64,000 nucleotides of DNA from Coriobacteriia bacterium (lineage in GTDB: Bacteria; Actinomycetota; Coriobacteriia; Coriobacteriales; UBA8131). Position 1 is the stretch's first letter; each line of letters starts with the position of its first letter. Below the pieces are notes generated by a model. The model was not told where the DNA came from and made no database searches. It worked only from the letters and a program-made list of their open reading frames with translations. The DNA is taken from positions 1 through 64,000 of the forward strand of contig WRHU01000007.1 of the NCBI GenBank assembly GCA_009783085.1. The letters run 5' to 3'. The translations under genes were made by a program, and so were the position numbers. Shown here one piece after another: positions 45,449 to 54,474 of the stretch.

Positions 45449-45453
45449 CTGTG

Positions 45454-47181
45454 CTAAATGCCCGCTACGGCAACGAGGCCTCCTACAACTGTTATGAGTG
45501 CAATAATGATGCCAGCAATGGACTCGCCTGCAAGCAAGCCCGAGGCAAGCACCAGAGGATTTTCGCTTTTTGACCACGCAGGCGCTATGAGCTTTACGAT
45601 AAATCGAATCAGCGCACCAAGGGCAATGGTAAGCGAGAGATGGAAAGGAAGATAAATACCAAGACCCAAGGTAATAACAGGAGCGCCCAAGAGATAGAGG
45701 CCAACACCAACGAGAAGCCCCACAACAAAGGCAGGCAGGTTGGGAATACCTCCTACGAGCGCACTCACGGCCGCCGCCTGAGGAGCGACAAATTCATTTC
45801 CTGGCCCAAAACTTTCTGGTCCGTAAGCAGAAACCAAAAGAACCACCACACCGGCAGCAACAACAGCACCAATAATGCCACCGATGCCCTCGCCAATCCA
45901 CTGAGCACGAGGATTGGTCTTAAGTATTTGTCCTGCCTTGAAGTCGTTCATAAGGTCGCCAACAAAACCGCAGCAAACCGTGACCGTTGCGGCGACTAAA
46001 AACGCCTCAACGCCACCAATCTGGGTGACGAGCGCCACTACGAGCAAAACAATGAGCCCAAAGACCTCCATAGGATTAAGCCCAGCTTGTCCCGTGCTTT
46101 GCGCAGACATGGTCATAACAACCCAGACGAGCACAACAACAATAAGAGCGGCAAGAAGTCCCCAGTTAAGAACAAACGCCATGACAAGAGCAAGAGCGGC
46201 AACAACAAAAGGAGCCCAGCGCATACGCACCATGCTACCCGTTCCTTCGGGAGCCTTGGAGTCGTTTTTTGAGGCTTTGCTGGCATCTTTATTGGTGACA
46301 CCACCCGTGTTGCTCGCTGAGCCCTTGCCTGCCAGCAATGATTTTGCCAGAGGCACAATTTTTGGTAGAACAATTTTTATAACAATACCAATGCCGCAGC
46401 CAATCATGACTCCTATGCCAAGACTCATTTTGATGCCTTGCCCTGTAACAACATCCCATAAACCAGTCGCAGAACCTCCTGCAACAACCCCAAAATCTCC
46501 AATCAGTGCACCAATGAACCAAACCAGTGCTGCAAGCGGAGGAATCATAAAGCCGAGGGCAAGTGCCATCGGCGAACACCAAACGCCAAAACTAATGCCT
46601 CCCTGCGCAATGCCGGGTAACTTAAGTCCCCCAAAAATTGTTTGTGGGATTGCTCCAAACCAGTCACGCACGACGGCAAAGAAAGCCGAGAAGCCCAAAC
46701 CACCAAATAGAAGTGTTGCTTTGTGACCACCCGAATCGCCAGCCTCGAGGGTTTCGGCTGCTCCTGTTCCAACCACGTAGGGCAACTTGGAATCCTCAAT
46801 AAAGTATTTTCGAAACAAAGCCGTGCCTATCCAACCAAGCGTTACACCACACAAAGCGCAAAGGATAATAGTCCATAAAGGTACGTCTGCATTGGGCATA
46901 AGCATATAGATACCTGGAATGGTAAATGCGAGGCCTCCAGCAACCATCGCGCCAGCGGTCATAACGGTTGCCGAAACGTTTGCCTCGTTAATGTTAGTTT
47001 TTTTGCCAAAAAGCCCAAATAACTTGAGCGCAAATAACGCGAACAAAACTGCAAAGAAAATCGGCCAGGGCAGTGCCCCCAGCTTGAGCGCCACGTATAC
47101 CGACGAGGCGGTAATAACCACACAGCCGACTATACCGATAATAATGCCACGCAGGGTAAACTGCTCGTTAAAAGGACGCAT
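45454..47181 (-). CDS. OPT-family oligopeptide or metal-chelate transporter
   Basis: 575 residues with about 14-16 hydrophobic segments. RPFNEQFTLRGIIIGIVGCVVITASSVYVALKLG at the start and KTNINEANVSATVMTAGAMVAGGLAFTIPGIYML are characteristic of prokaryotic OPT transporters. LPYVVGTGAAETLEAGD is the family's loop between spans. A Ser/Lys/Ala-rich cytoplasmic loop (about 287-325) splits the two halves. ATG 47181 was preferred over an upstream GTG at 47208 because it has GAGAGAG spacing and starts at the conserved MRPFNEQ. The substrate is probably peptides. Confidence 0.88.
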   Translation of the reverse strand: MRPFNEQFTLRGIIIGIVGCVVITASSVYVALKLGALPWPIFFAVLFALFALKLFGLFGKKTNINEANVSATVMTAGAMVAGGLAFTIPGIYMLMPNADVPLWTIILCALCGVTLGWIGTALFRKYFIEDSKLPYVVGTGAAETLEAGDSGGHKATLLFGGLGFSAFFAVVRDWFGAIPQTIFGGLKLPGIAQGGISFGVWCSPMALALGFMIPPLAALVWFIGALIGDFGVVAGGSATGLWDVVTGQGIKMSLGIGVMIGCGIGIVIKIVLPKIVPLAKSLLAGKGSASNTGGVTNKDASKASKNDSKAPEGTGSMVRMRWAPFVVAALALVMAFVLNWGLLAALIVVVLVWVVMTMSAQSTGQAGLNPMEVFGLIVLLVVALVTQIGGVEAFLVAATVTVCCGFVGDLMNDFKAGQILKTNPRAQWIGEGIGGIIGAVVAAGVVVLLVSAYGPESFGPGNEFVAPQAAAVSALVGGIPNLPAFVVGLLVGVGLYLLGAPVITLGLGIYLPFHLSLTIALGALIRFIVKLIAPAWSKSENPLVLASGLLAGESIAGIIIALITVVGGLVAVAGI

Positions 47182-47377
47182 ACCAATCTCTCTCTTTCTC
47201 TTTGACACTTTGACGCTTCTTGTGGTTTGAACCTTGAATCGTTTGCTTTGTTGTAGCTAGAGCTTTTGAAAAGAAACAGTATACTAGAATACCTACCGAG
47301 AACACCAATGCGGGCGACTGATTAACCAAAACCCTCATGCGAGCGAGCAGCCAAGCCGAGTGGCAAAAGGAGAAATC

Positions 47378-48448
47378 GTGGCTTTTGTGAAAGACGGAAA
47401 AGAAAACCCAACTTTGACCGAGCGTATACAAGAAGCAGTGGCTGTGCTTGCGCCTGTCCTTGACGCAGCCGCCAGCAAAGAAGCTGACACCTCGCATGGC
47501 ACAGCGCATGACGAAGCGCATGGCACCCCGCCCCGCACCGCGCCCAGCGAAGCACGTCCTCGCACAGTCCTCATTCTGGGTTCTGGTCTGGGCGAACTTG
47601 CCACCGAGATTAAAGCTTCCGTAGAAATCTCCTACGAGGAAATACCTTACTGCAAAACTGCGGGAGCGCCTGGGCATCAGGGTTCATTTATCGTAGGCAC
47701 TCTAGCAGGCACCAACACGGCAGGCACCAACATGCCAAGCAGCGATACAGCAGGCAGCACCACGGCAACCGGCGATACGGCAGGCACCAACATGCCAAGC
47801 AGCGATACGACAGTCAGCAATACAGCAGGCACCACCAAGGCAGGCACCGAGATTATTTGCCTCAAAGGACGCCTGCACACTTATGAAGGCCACACGCCGC
47901 TTGAAACCACCTTTCCTCTTTTGGTGGCCCATGCACTTGGCGCACAAAACCTTATTGTTACCAATGCGGCGGGCGCTGTCAACAAGAGTTTTGAGGTGGG
48001 CGATCTCATGCTCATTACCGACCATATTAACTTTACGGGAAGCTCGCCCGTTACGCTCAGCAAAGAAAACGACCTTATCACGAGCTTCTTTGACATGACC
48101 AACGCTTATGCGCCCACGTGGCAAAATCGAGTGCGCCACGCCGCCCAAGAACTCAACTGCACCCTTCGAGAAGGCGTTTATTTGGGAGTGCGTGGTCCCG
48201 CCTTTGAAACTCCGGCAGAAATACGGGCTTTTCGCTCGCTTGGCGCCGATGCAGTGGGCATGTCCACTGTCCATGAGGTAACAATGGCACGGGCTCTTGG
48301 CATGGAGGTGTGTGGCATCTCGCTGCTTTCAAACATGGCCGCCGGCATTCTCGACAAGCCCATCACGCCTGCAGAAGTCAACGAGGCAGCCGCCGCCAGT
48401 GCGGACATTCTCTCCAAACTTATCAAAAAAATTGTCGTTTCCTCGTAA
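47378..48448 (+). CDS. Purine nucleoside phosphorylase with a low-complexity insertion
   Basis: 356 residues against about 270-290 usual for the trimeric PNP family. Catalytic and binding segments are intact: ILGSGLGELA, GAPGHQGSFIVG, LKGRLHTYEGH, VTNAAGAVN, GVRGPAFETPAEIR, GADAVGMSTVHEV and the base-binding Asn in LSNMAAGI. Two extra stretches are present: an N-terminal His/Thr/Pro/Ala-rich insert (about 30-62) and an Ala/Gly/Thr/Ser insert (about 109-156) between the phosphate loop and the GRLHTYEGH strand, encoded by a 60-bp tandem repeat. GTG 47378 was chosen because AAAAGGAG lies five bases upstream. It cleaves inosine or guanosine with phosphate. Confidence 0.9.
   Translation: MAFVKDGKENPTLTERIQEAVAVLAPVLDAAASKEADTSHGTAHDEAHGTPPRTAPSEARPRTVLILGSGLGELATEIKASVEISYEEIPYCKTAGAPGHQGSFIVGTLAGTNTAGTNMPSSDTAGSTTATGDTAGTNMPSSDTTVSNTAGTTKAGTEIICLKGRLHTYEGHTPLETTFPLLVAHALGAQNLIVTNAAGAVNKSFEVGDLMLITDHINFTGSSPVTLSKENDLITSFFDMTNAYAPTWQNRVRHAAQELNCTLREGVYLGVRGPAFETPAEIRAFRSLGADAVGMSTVHEVTMARALGMEVCGISLLSNMAAGILDKPITPAEVNEAAAASADILSKLIKKIVVSS
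47721..47807 (+). repeat. 60-bp-period in-frame repeat within the PNP gene
   Basis: A 27-base word beginning CAGGCACCAACATGCCAAGC starts at 47721 and again at 47781, exactly 60 bases apart. Smaller GGCACCA- and ACGGCA-type subrepeats occur between and after. Confidence 0.85.
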
Positions 48449-48520
48449 TTCGGCATAATTTCCTCCTGATTGTGGCTCACTAAGGGCCTCTCAGCCTGTA
48501 CAATAGAAGCAGAACTTTTA

Positions 48521-48554
48521 CAAGAGTGCGCAAGGAACTTTGCGCGAGCTCTTG
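48521..48554. promoter_or_regulatory. Imperfect hairpin in the fic leader
   Basis: CAAGAG with CTCTTG and GCGCAAGG with CTTTGCGC give a two-part stem of about 13 bp with an AA turn. It lies about 92 bases before the fic start. Nearby, AAGCTGTGC is tandemly repeated near 48569-48592. It could be a terminator-like or regulatory stem. No T-run follows. Confidence 0.35.
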
Positions 48555-48645
48555 GCAGCATTGTTATGAAGCTGTGCAAGAAGCTGTGCACGTTTGAGGA
48601 GTGCTCTTTCGGCTTACCAGTAAGCCATGGGAGAAAGGACCTACG

Positions 48646-49395
48646 ATGAGCGAAGAACTTGATGTACTTATCCGCGAGGCGGATAAAAAGAAAGCAGAGC
48701 TCGGCATCAAAGAAGCGCAAACACCTGAGGCTGTAGAAGCGTATCAGGAGCGCTTTTTATATTCGAGCATTTATAACTCGCTTGCTATTGAGGGCAACGA
48801 GCTTACCGAGGCAGAGGTTCAGCACACGCTGACCACCAATGAGGTTATCGCTGGCAAGTCGCTTACCGACCATCTTTGTGTGGTGGGCTATCGCAATGCG
48901 ACGCTGTTGGCGCGTCAATATGCCGATGCGCAGGTACGCATAAGCGAACACGAGATTCGTAAGCTGCACGCACAGCTTTTGATTGACCAGCAAGAAGCCG
49001 GGGGAGAGTACCGCAGCTACAATCTTATGATACGCGGACATCGTCCCACGTCGTATGAAAAAATTGGTTACAAAATGTTGCAGTTGGTCGATGGATTTTC
49101 CGCCAAAGTTGAGGAGGGCGAGCACCCTATTGAGGCGATTGCCTTCTCTCACTTGCGTTTGGAAAAAATCCATCCCTTTGGCGACGGCAATGGGCGCGTT
49201 GGTCGTCTTTTGGTAAACGTAATGCTTGAAGAGGCGGGGTATCCAGCCGTTATATTCCCCTTTGAGGAAAAAGAAGCATACTATGCGGCTCTTGCAGCAT
49301 ACGACGGTCTGAAAGGTAATCCAGATATTGTGCCCATGCAAACCTTCTTGGCAAAACGTGTTGTTGCGCAGCTTGATGAATTGCTGGCGTTGTGA
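48646..49395 (+). CDS. Fic-domain protein (AMPylase type, class II autoinhibited)
   Basis: 249 residues. The catalytic motif is HPFGDGNGRVGR (about 182-193). The N-terminal inhibitory helix has SIYNSLAIEGNEL (about 41-53), matching the (S/T)xxxE(G/N) antitoxin motif that occupies the ATP gamma-phosphate site, so activity is restrained in cis. Fic proteins transfer AMP or other nucleotides to proteins. A stretch AGGEYRSYNLMIRG (flap region) is present. No HTH domain is present. ATG 48646 has AGAAAGGA upstream; in-frame codons before it look non-coding. The target is unknown. Confidence 0.88.
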   Translation: MSEELDVLIREADKKKAELGIKEAQTPEAVEAYQERFLYSSIYNSLAIEGNELTEAEVQHTLTTNEVIAGKSLTDHLCVVGYRNATLLARQYADAQVRISEHEIRKLHAQLLIDQQEAGGEYRSYNLMIRGHRPTSYEKIGYKMLQLVDGFSAKVEEGEHPIEAIAFSHLRLEKIHPFGDGNGRVGRLLVNVMLEEAGYPAVIFPFEEKEAYYAALAAYDGLKGNPDIVPMQTFLAKRVVAQLDELLAL

Positions 49396-49425
49396 ATTGC
49401 TGGCGTTGTAAATTGCTGGCGCTGT
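49378..49425 (+). repeat. 16-bp repeat triplicating the 3' end of the fic gene
   Basis: GAATTGCTGGCGTTGT occurs at 49378-49393 and 49394-49409, with a third copy at 49410-49425 differing at two bases. The first copy encodes the last residues of the Fic protein (ELLAL), and the TGA is made where copy 1 meets copy 2. The extra copies lie in the leader of def. Confidence 0.9.
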
Positions 49426-49514
49426 AAGGCACCACATTAAAGCACCGTTTTGTTTGCGCTGTTGTTGCACTGTTGTTTGCATCGCTATAGGAAACTGTTG
49501 TAAGGCGTTTAATC

Positions 49515-50111
49515 ATGCACATTGTACTTTCGCCCGACCCGATTCTTCGCCAGAAGTGCGAGCCGGTTGACCCATCAAAAATTAAGAAACTTCGCTCCAC
49601 GGCAAAAAGCATGGCAAAGCTCATGTATAAAAGCAGTGGCTGCGGCTTGGCTGCGCCTCAAGTGGGCATTCCGCTCCGTATGATAGTTGTTGACTGCAAT
49701 TTTGCTGCAGACGGCGAGGAGGCCATTGAGTCGCCAACTTTTTACATAAACCCGCAAGTTACCTACCAAGGTGGCGAACAAGAAATTGACGAGGAGGGCT
49801 GCCTTTCTATCCCGGGCATCTCAATTCCTATCAAGCGCTTTACCCGCATTACGGTCGAGGCACTTGATCTTGATGGAGAGCCTTTTGTTGTTGAAGCCGA
49901 GGGCTTTCATGCGCGTGCGCTCCAGCATGAGCTTGACCATCTTGACGGTACCACCATGTTTGAACACTTAAATCCTCTGGATCGCATAAAAGCTTTTGAG
50001 GTATATGAGGAGGCGGTGCAAGGCGGCGCAAAGCCGGGTGATACGGGCGCTGTGCCAGCTGATATTGCGGCCGCTCAGCCAAAGGCTTCTGCCTTGCACG
50101 TTGAGGACTAG
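49515..50111 (+). CDS. def: Peptide deformylase
   Basis: 198 residues. The three deformylase motifs are GCGLAAPQVG (about 44-53), EEGCLSIPG (metal cysteine, about 95-103) and QHELDHLDG (about 138-146). It removes the formyl group from new proteins. The C-terminal 30 residues are Ala/Gly-rich and beyond the domain. It is followed by fmt 12 bases later, the classical def-fmt pair that adds and removes the formyl group. Confidence 0.97.
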   Translation: MHIVLSPDPILRQKCEPVDPSKIKKLRSTAKSMAKLMYKSSGCGLAAPQVGIPLRMIVVDCNFAADGEEAIESPTFYINPQVTYQGGEQEIDEEGCLSIPGISIPIKRFTRITVEALDLDGEPFVVEAEGFHARALQHELDHLDGTTMFEHLNPLDRIKAFEVYEEAVQGGAKPGDTGAVPADIAAAQPKASALHVED

Positions 50112-50123
50112 GCGGGTTTTGCA

Positions 50124-51065
50124 ATGAATATCGTTTTTATGGGAACTCCCGACTTTGCTGTTCCGGCGCTTGCGGCGTTAGCTTCTTGCCCAGAACATCA
50201 CCTATCTGCTATTTTTACGCGCCCCGATGCGGTGTCCAAGCGAGGTTCTGCTTTGGTTCCGTCACCCGTGCGCGCAAAAGCCGAGGAGTTGGGGCTGGGA
50301 GCTTGCGTGCACACGCCACGGAGTTTTTACGTTTGTGACGAACCGGGAGCGACTTCGCCCAGCGCCAACAAGGTGCGCACGGTTGACCCTGAGCTTCTTG
50401 CTGTGCTCAATGACACAAACTGCGATGTTATTGTTGTTGCGGCATACGGTGTTATTTTGCCAGCGGAGGTACTTGAGCTTCCTGCATACGGTTGTATAAA
50501 TATCCATGCGTCTTTGTTGCCCCGTTGGCGTGGTGCTGCCCCTATTCAACGGGCGTTGCTTGCTGGAGATGCTCAGTGTGGCGTGAGCATCATGCAAATG
50601 GAGGAAGGTCTTGATACTGGCCCGTATTGTGCCACGGCAAAAACGCCCACGGAGAATAAAAACGCCGTTGAGCTTACGGCGGAACTTGCCGCTCTGGGCG
50701 CAGAATTGCTTGCCCTGAGCCTGCCCGCTATTGCAGGTGACACTGCTTCATGGACTGAGCAAGACAATGAAAAAGCAACCTACGCTCCCAAAATAGACAA
50801 ACAAGAAATGCTCCTTGTTCCAGAGGACACCATGCTTGCAAACCTGCGTCGTGTGCGTGCCTCCTCCCCGCAAACGCCAGCTCGTTGTACGCTGGCCGGG
50901 CGTTCGGTAACAGTGCTGGCTGCCAATCTGCCTGAACGTACGGAGAAAGAGCCCCATGCTAAGCAACTTTATTTTGCCTGCGCCGATGGGAGCCTTGAGA
51001 TTTTGGAGCTCAAACCTGACGGTAAACGTGCGATGAGCGCACAAGCCTTTCTCGCTGGGCTGTAA
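50124..51065 (+). CDS. fmt: Methionyl-tRNA formyltransferase
   Basis: 313 residues. MNIVFMGTPDFAVPALAAL, VVAAYGVILPAEVLELP, NIHASLLPRWRGAAPIQRALLAGD (the formyl-folate site with its Asn, His and Asp) and GITLMQME-like VSIMQMEEGLDTGP are present. The C-terminal tRNA-binding OB domain begins near 205. It uses 10-formyltetrahydrofolate to formylate initiator Met-tRNA. About 25 bases of its 3' end recur after the stop (see the hairpin at 51123). Confidence 0.96.
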   Translation: MNIVFMGTPDFAVPALAALASCPEHHLSAIFTRPDAVSKRGSALVPSPVRAKAEELGLGACVHTPRSFYVCDEPGATSPSANKVRTVDPELLAVLNDTNCDVIVVAAYGVILPAEVLELPAYGCINIHASLLPRWRGAAPIQRALLAGDAQCGVSIMQMEEGLDTGPYCATAKTPTENKNAVELTAELAALGAELLALSLPAIAGDTASWTEQDNEKATYAPKIDKQEMLLVPEDTMLANLRRVRASSPQTPARCTLAGRSVTVLAANLPERTEKEPHAKQLYFACADGSLEILELKPDGKRAMSAQAFLAGL

Positions 51066-51122
51066 AACCTAGAAGCAATCTACCAAATCGCATCTAACCG
51101 TTCTAACCGCTCAACCGCTCAG

Positions 51123-51147
51123 CACAAGCCTTTCTTGCTGGCTTGTG
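51123..51147. terminator. Hairpin made from a partial repeat of the fmt 3' end
   Basis: CACAAGCC-TTTCTTGCT-GGCTTGTG is an 8-bp perfect stem. The segment 51122-51146 closely copies the last coding bases of fmt (51041-51063, GCACAAGCCTTTCTCGCTGG), but small changes complete the dyad, so a gene-end duplication may have produced a terminator. No strong T-run follows. The rest of 51066-51305 has no gene. Confidence 0.45.
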
Positions 51148-51305
51148 ATAGTATCTAAAGAACACAGAGGGGCACCGTTCGAAACATATTGCATCACCGT
51201 ATCGTACGCCGTATTACCACCGCACCGCAAAACAACAGAGAACCGTACCAGAGAACTGCGTCAAAGAACCACCACTGCAAACCGAGGAGAAAGAGAGATG
51301 TTGCT

Positions 51306-54300
51306 ATGGGTATGCGCAGTCGCGTAATGCTAACAACAACAATCATTCTTTTGGTGGTATTTTCTGCCCTCGTGTTTGTTATTGCGGGTAATGTTTCGGC
51401 GACGATTGAAAATATCGTTGATTCCGAGATGAGCGAAACGCTTGATATTATTGGCAATCAGCTTGAAGCGAACGACTTGCTCAAAGAGGAAGTTTCTCGC
51501 GATAGTGCCGATAAAAATGCAGCGCTTGCCCGTGCGGTTGCGCGCCTTATCAACGAAAACCCCAAGCTACTTTCAACAGAAAATATGAAGAATCTCGCAA
51601 AACTACTTGGTGTTGACGAGATAAATGTTGCCGATGCCAAGGGCATTTTGCGCTACGGCAATAATCCAGAGCTCTTTGGACTTAACTTCAAAGATGATGC
51701 CCAAACTAAACCCTTTTTGGCAATCATTAAAGACTTAAAAGTCGAGGTCATTCAAGATCCGCAACCACGTGCAGCCGACGGTGCCATGTACCAATACGTA
51801 GGGGTCACGCGCATAGATGAGGTTGGCATTGTGCAGGTGGGTGTTTCTGTAGAGGATTTTGCAAAAGTTTTGGAGGGCGTTGACCTTCAGGTGGTGTTGC
51901 CTTCGTTTAAGATTTCGATGGACGGCGGCGTTTTTGTTATGGACAACGACGGCAAGGTTGTTGCGGATAGTCAAAAAATCTATCTGGGACGCGATTTGAG
52001 TTCTGAGCCGTGGTTCAAGCACGTTGCTTTGGGCAGCGCCTCAATATTTGAGTTTGAGTTTGGCAAAACTAAGGCCTATGGCAAAAGCGGAATCTACAAA
52101 GACAGGATTCTTGTTACCTATCGTCCCTATTCGACGGTTAATAATTTTAAGAACACTCCGGTGTTTATCATCATTGCGGTGGGGTTGCTGGGGCTTCTCA
52201 TTCTGGTCAATCTTTTGTACATGGCGCTTACACGCGTGGCGGTGCGGCCTATAGAAAACATCAACGATGAGCTCGATAACCTCAAGCAAGGGCAGCGAAT
52301 TGAACCTCGTCGAGTGGGTGGCAGTGCCGAGATGCAACAGCTTGTTGGCTCTATAAATAAGACGCTCGGCAGGTTGGATTCCTCGACCGAAGCGGTGGTA
52401 AAACTCAAATCCTCAGAAGCCGACCTCAAGGCTCAGCTTGCAGCCAAACAGCGCATTAGCCAGCTTTCGCAAGACCTCGAGTTTCGCGACCGGCTTTTGT
52501 TTGCCAACAACGAGGTCGCCAGCATTATGCTCGCCTCCAATGAGCAAAACTTTGATACAGAGCTCAAACGGTGCCTCGAGATTTTGGGAAGAGCTGCCGG
52601 AGCAAATCGCACCCTTTTGTGGCAACAAACCAGCACAGCAACTGAGGGCGGCCCCACTTTTGATGTCATAAGCGAATGGTGGGACGACAAGCAGGCGCGC
52701 ACCAAGACCAACCAGCTTTCTCACCTTGCCTTTGAGGGAGATGCCCCTAAATGGCTCTACGATATTGTGAACGGAGAGATTTTTACCGGCCCGGTACATG
52801 AGTTCCCTCGAGATTTGAGCGAACTGCTCGTTTCTTTGGGCATTCGGTCGGTACACGTTATTCCCGTCCACGTTGATGAGGAGTTTTGGGGCTTTTTTGA
52901 ATACACCTTCTACGACGAGGAGCAGCGTTTTAATATCTCCGAACAAAATCTTTTGCGCTCGGGAGGCCTGCTGCTTATTCATGGACTCAACAGAGATGCG
53001 ATGATGCGCTCGCTTATTACGGCACGCAAAGATGCTCTGGCTGGCACCGAGGCAAAAAGCAACTTCCTTTCAACGATGACTCATGAGATTCGCACGCCAC
53101 TTAACGCCATTGTGGGCATGACTACTGTTGGACTTAACAATGAGTCAAAAGAGCGTAAGGATTATTGCTTTGGCAAGATTGAGGAGGCGTCTGAGCATCT
53201 GCTTGGCGTTATCAACGACATTTTGGATATGTCAAAAATTGAGGCACATAAAATCGAGATTTCGGCGGTTGAGTTTGCTTTCGAGCAGCTGTTCCATCGC
53301 TGTGTTGCTGTGGTCAAACACAAACTTGACGAGAAAAAGCTGGACTTTTCTATCTATATTGACCGTCGTATTCCCAAGATTTTGGTGGGTGATGACCAGC
53401 GCATTGCCCAGGTTGTCATAAATCTTTTGTCCAATGCCGTAAAGTTTACGTCTGAGGGTGGCGTGGTAGACGTGACCACCAAACTTGCGTCGGTTAAAAA
53501 CGGCATCTATACCATCGAAATAGCGGTGCGCGATACGGGCATTGGCATTACGCCTGAGCAGCAAGAGCGCCTGTTTGTCTCCTTTACCCAAGCAGAAAGC
53601 TCTATGTCGCGCGCGTATGGCGGCACCGGCTTAGGTCTGGCTATTTCCAAAAACATCGTTGAACTTATGGGTGGCGAGATATGGGTGGAATCTGAGATAG
53701 GCGAGGGCTCGACCTTTACCTTTACTTTTTTGGCAAGAAAAGGCTCGCAGAAAGGCTTGCGTGCTGCGCAAGACGCTTTTTCTGCTGACGGTGCTGTTGT
53801 TGACGATGCTGCTGGTGTTGATGGTACTGGTGGCGCTGGGGAAGAGATTGTTGCGGGTGCTCATAGTATTGCAAGGGCTGGCGCAAAAGGCGCTCCTCAA
53901 GCTGCAAAAGATGCCAAGAGCGCTAAGCGTGCGAGGGGTGTGAAAAGCACAAAGGGTTCTGTTAGGGGTTCTGCCAAGGGCTCTGCACGTGCTGGCACTC
54001 ATGCCGCAGTTGAAATGAACGTGGACTTCTCGCACCGTACGGTTTTAGTTGCCGAGGACATCGAGGTCAATCGAGAGATTATCTCAGCTCTACTTGAGCC
54101 AACAAACGTTACGATTGACTATGCGGTAGATGGCGACCAGGCGGTTGCTTTGTTTGCGCGCGACACACATCGCTATGACTTAATACTTATGGACATACAA
54201 ATGCCAGTTATGGACGGCGTGGAAGCTACCAAACAAATTCGCACCTTGGGCATAAAGGCGGGGCGCAGAGTGCCCATCATCGCCATGACTGCCCACGTTT

Positions 54301-54413
54301 TCAAAGAGGACGTTGACCGCTTTTTTGAGGTTGGCATGAACGACCACATTGGCAAGCCTATCGACCTTAACGAGCTGCTAAGAAAGATGAAAAAGTACCT
54401 TGACGTTGTATAG
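51306..54413 (+). CDS. Hybrid sensor histidine kinase with an external sensor, HAMP, GAF, kinase and receiver domains
   Basis: 1035 residues. Two spans (about 7-28 and 285-310) flank an external Cache-like domain. A HAMP linker follows, then a GAF-like domain (about 400-555, with FWGFFEYTFYDEEQRF). The phospho-acceptor box is STMTHEIRTPLNAIVG (His about 593). The ATPase part shows QVVINLLSNAVKFT, RDTGIGI and YGGTGLGLAIS. A linker of about 85 residues (820-905), rich in Ala/Gly/Lys/Ser, leads to the receiver with LILMDIQMPVMDG (Asp about 961) and the final IGKPIDLNELL. ATG 51306 was chosen for MGMRSRVML directly before the first span; GGAGAAAGAGAG is upstream. The signal and the phosphotransfer partner are unknown. 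Confidence 0.9.
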   Translation: MGMRSRVMLTTTIILLVVFSALVFVIAGNVSATIENIVDSEMSETLDIIGNQLEANDLLKEEVSRDSADKNAALARAVARLINENPKLLSTENMKNLAKLLGVDEINVADAKGILRYGNNPELFGLNFKDDAQTKPFLAIIKDLKVEVIQDPQPRAADGAMYQYVGVTRIDEVGIVQVGVSVEDFAKVLEGVDLQVVLPSFKISMDGGVFVMDNDGKVVADSQKIYLGRDLSSEPWFKHVALGSASIFEFEFGKTKAYGKSGIYKDRILVTYRPYSTVNNFKNTPVFIIIAVGLLGLLILVNLLYMALTRVAVRPIENINDELDNLKQGQRIEPRRVGGSAEMQQLVGSINKTLGRLDSSTEAVVKLKSSEADLKAQLAAKQRISQLSQDLEFRDRLLFANNEVASIMLASNEQNFDTELKRCLEILGRAAGANRTLLWQQTSTATEGGPTFDVISEWWDDKQARTKTNQLSHLAFEGDAPKWLYDIVNGEIFTGPVHEFPRDLSELLVSLGIRSVHVIPVHVDEEFWGFFEYTFYDEEQRFNISEQNLLRSGGLLLIHGLNRDAMMRSLITARKDALAGTEAKSNFLSTMTHEIRTPLNAIVGMTTVGLNNESKERKDYCFGKIEEASEHLLGVINDILDMSKIEAHKIEISAVEFAFEQLFHRCVAVVKHKLDEKKLDFSIYIDRRIPKILVGDDQRIAQVVINLLSNAVKFTSEGGVVDVTTKLASVKNGIYTIEIAVRDTGIGITPEQQERLFVSFTQAESSMSRAYGGTGLGLAISKNIVELMGGEIWVESEIGEGSTFTFTFLARKGSQKGLRAAQDAFSADGAVVDDAAGVDGTGGAGEEIVAGAHSIARAGAKGAPQAAKDAKSAKRARGVKSTKGSVRGSAKGSARAGTHAAVEMNVDFSHRTVLVAEDIEVNREIISALLEPTNVTIDYAVDGDQAVALFARDTHRYDLILMDIQMPVMDGVEATKQIRTLGIKAGRRVPIIAMTAHVFKEDVDRFFEVGMNDHIGKPIDLNELLRKMKKYLDVV

Positions 54414-54414
54414 C

Positions 54415-54474
54415 GGGGACGGTACGTTTTTGTCACATAGTAAAAGAGGGTGTGTCAAAAACGTACCGTCCCCC
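54415..54474. repeat. Large palindrome with a third half-copy (REP/MITE-like)
   Basis: The 23-base arms 54415-54437 and 54452-54474 are inverted copies with one mismatch around a 14-base loop. They contain GGGGACGGTACGTTTTTG. A further partial copy, ACCGTCCCCCTTTG, follows at about 54491-54504. It sits just after the hybrid kinase stop and could act as terminator. The arm sequence resembles dispersed palindromes of many anaerobe genomes, an unproven likeness. Confidence 0.8.

Noticed and set aside
45914-46726. A 270-codon plus-strand frame opposite the OPT transporter
   Set aside because: Ser/Thr/Pro-rich shadow of a clearly recognisable transporter on the other strand; no RBS or family likeness.
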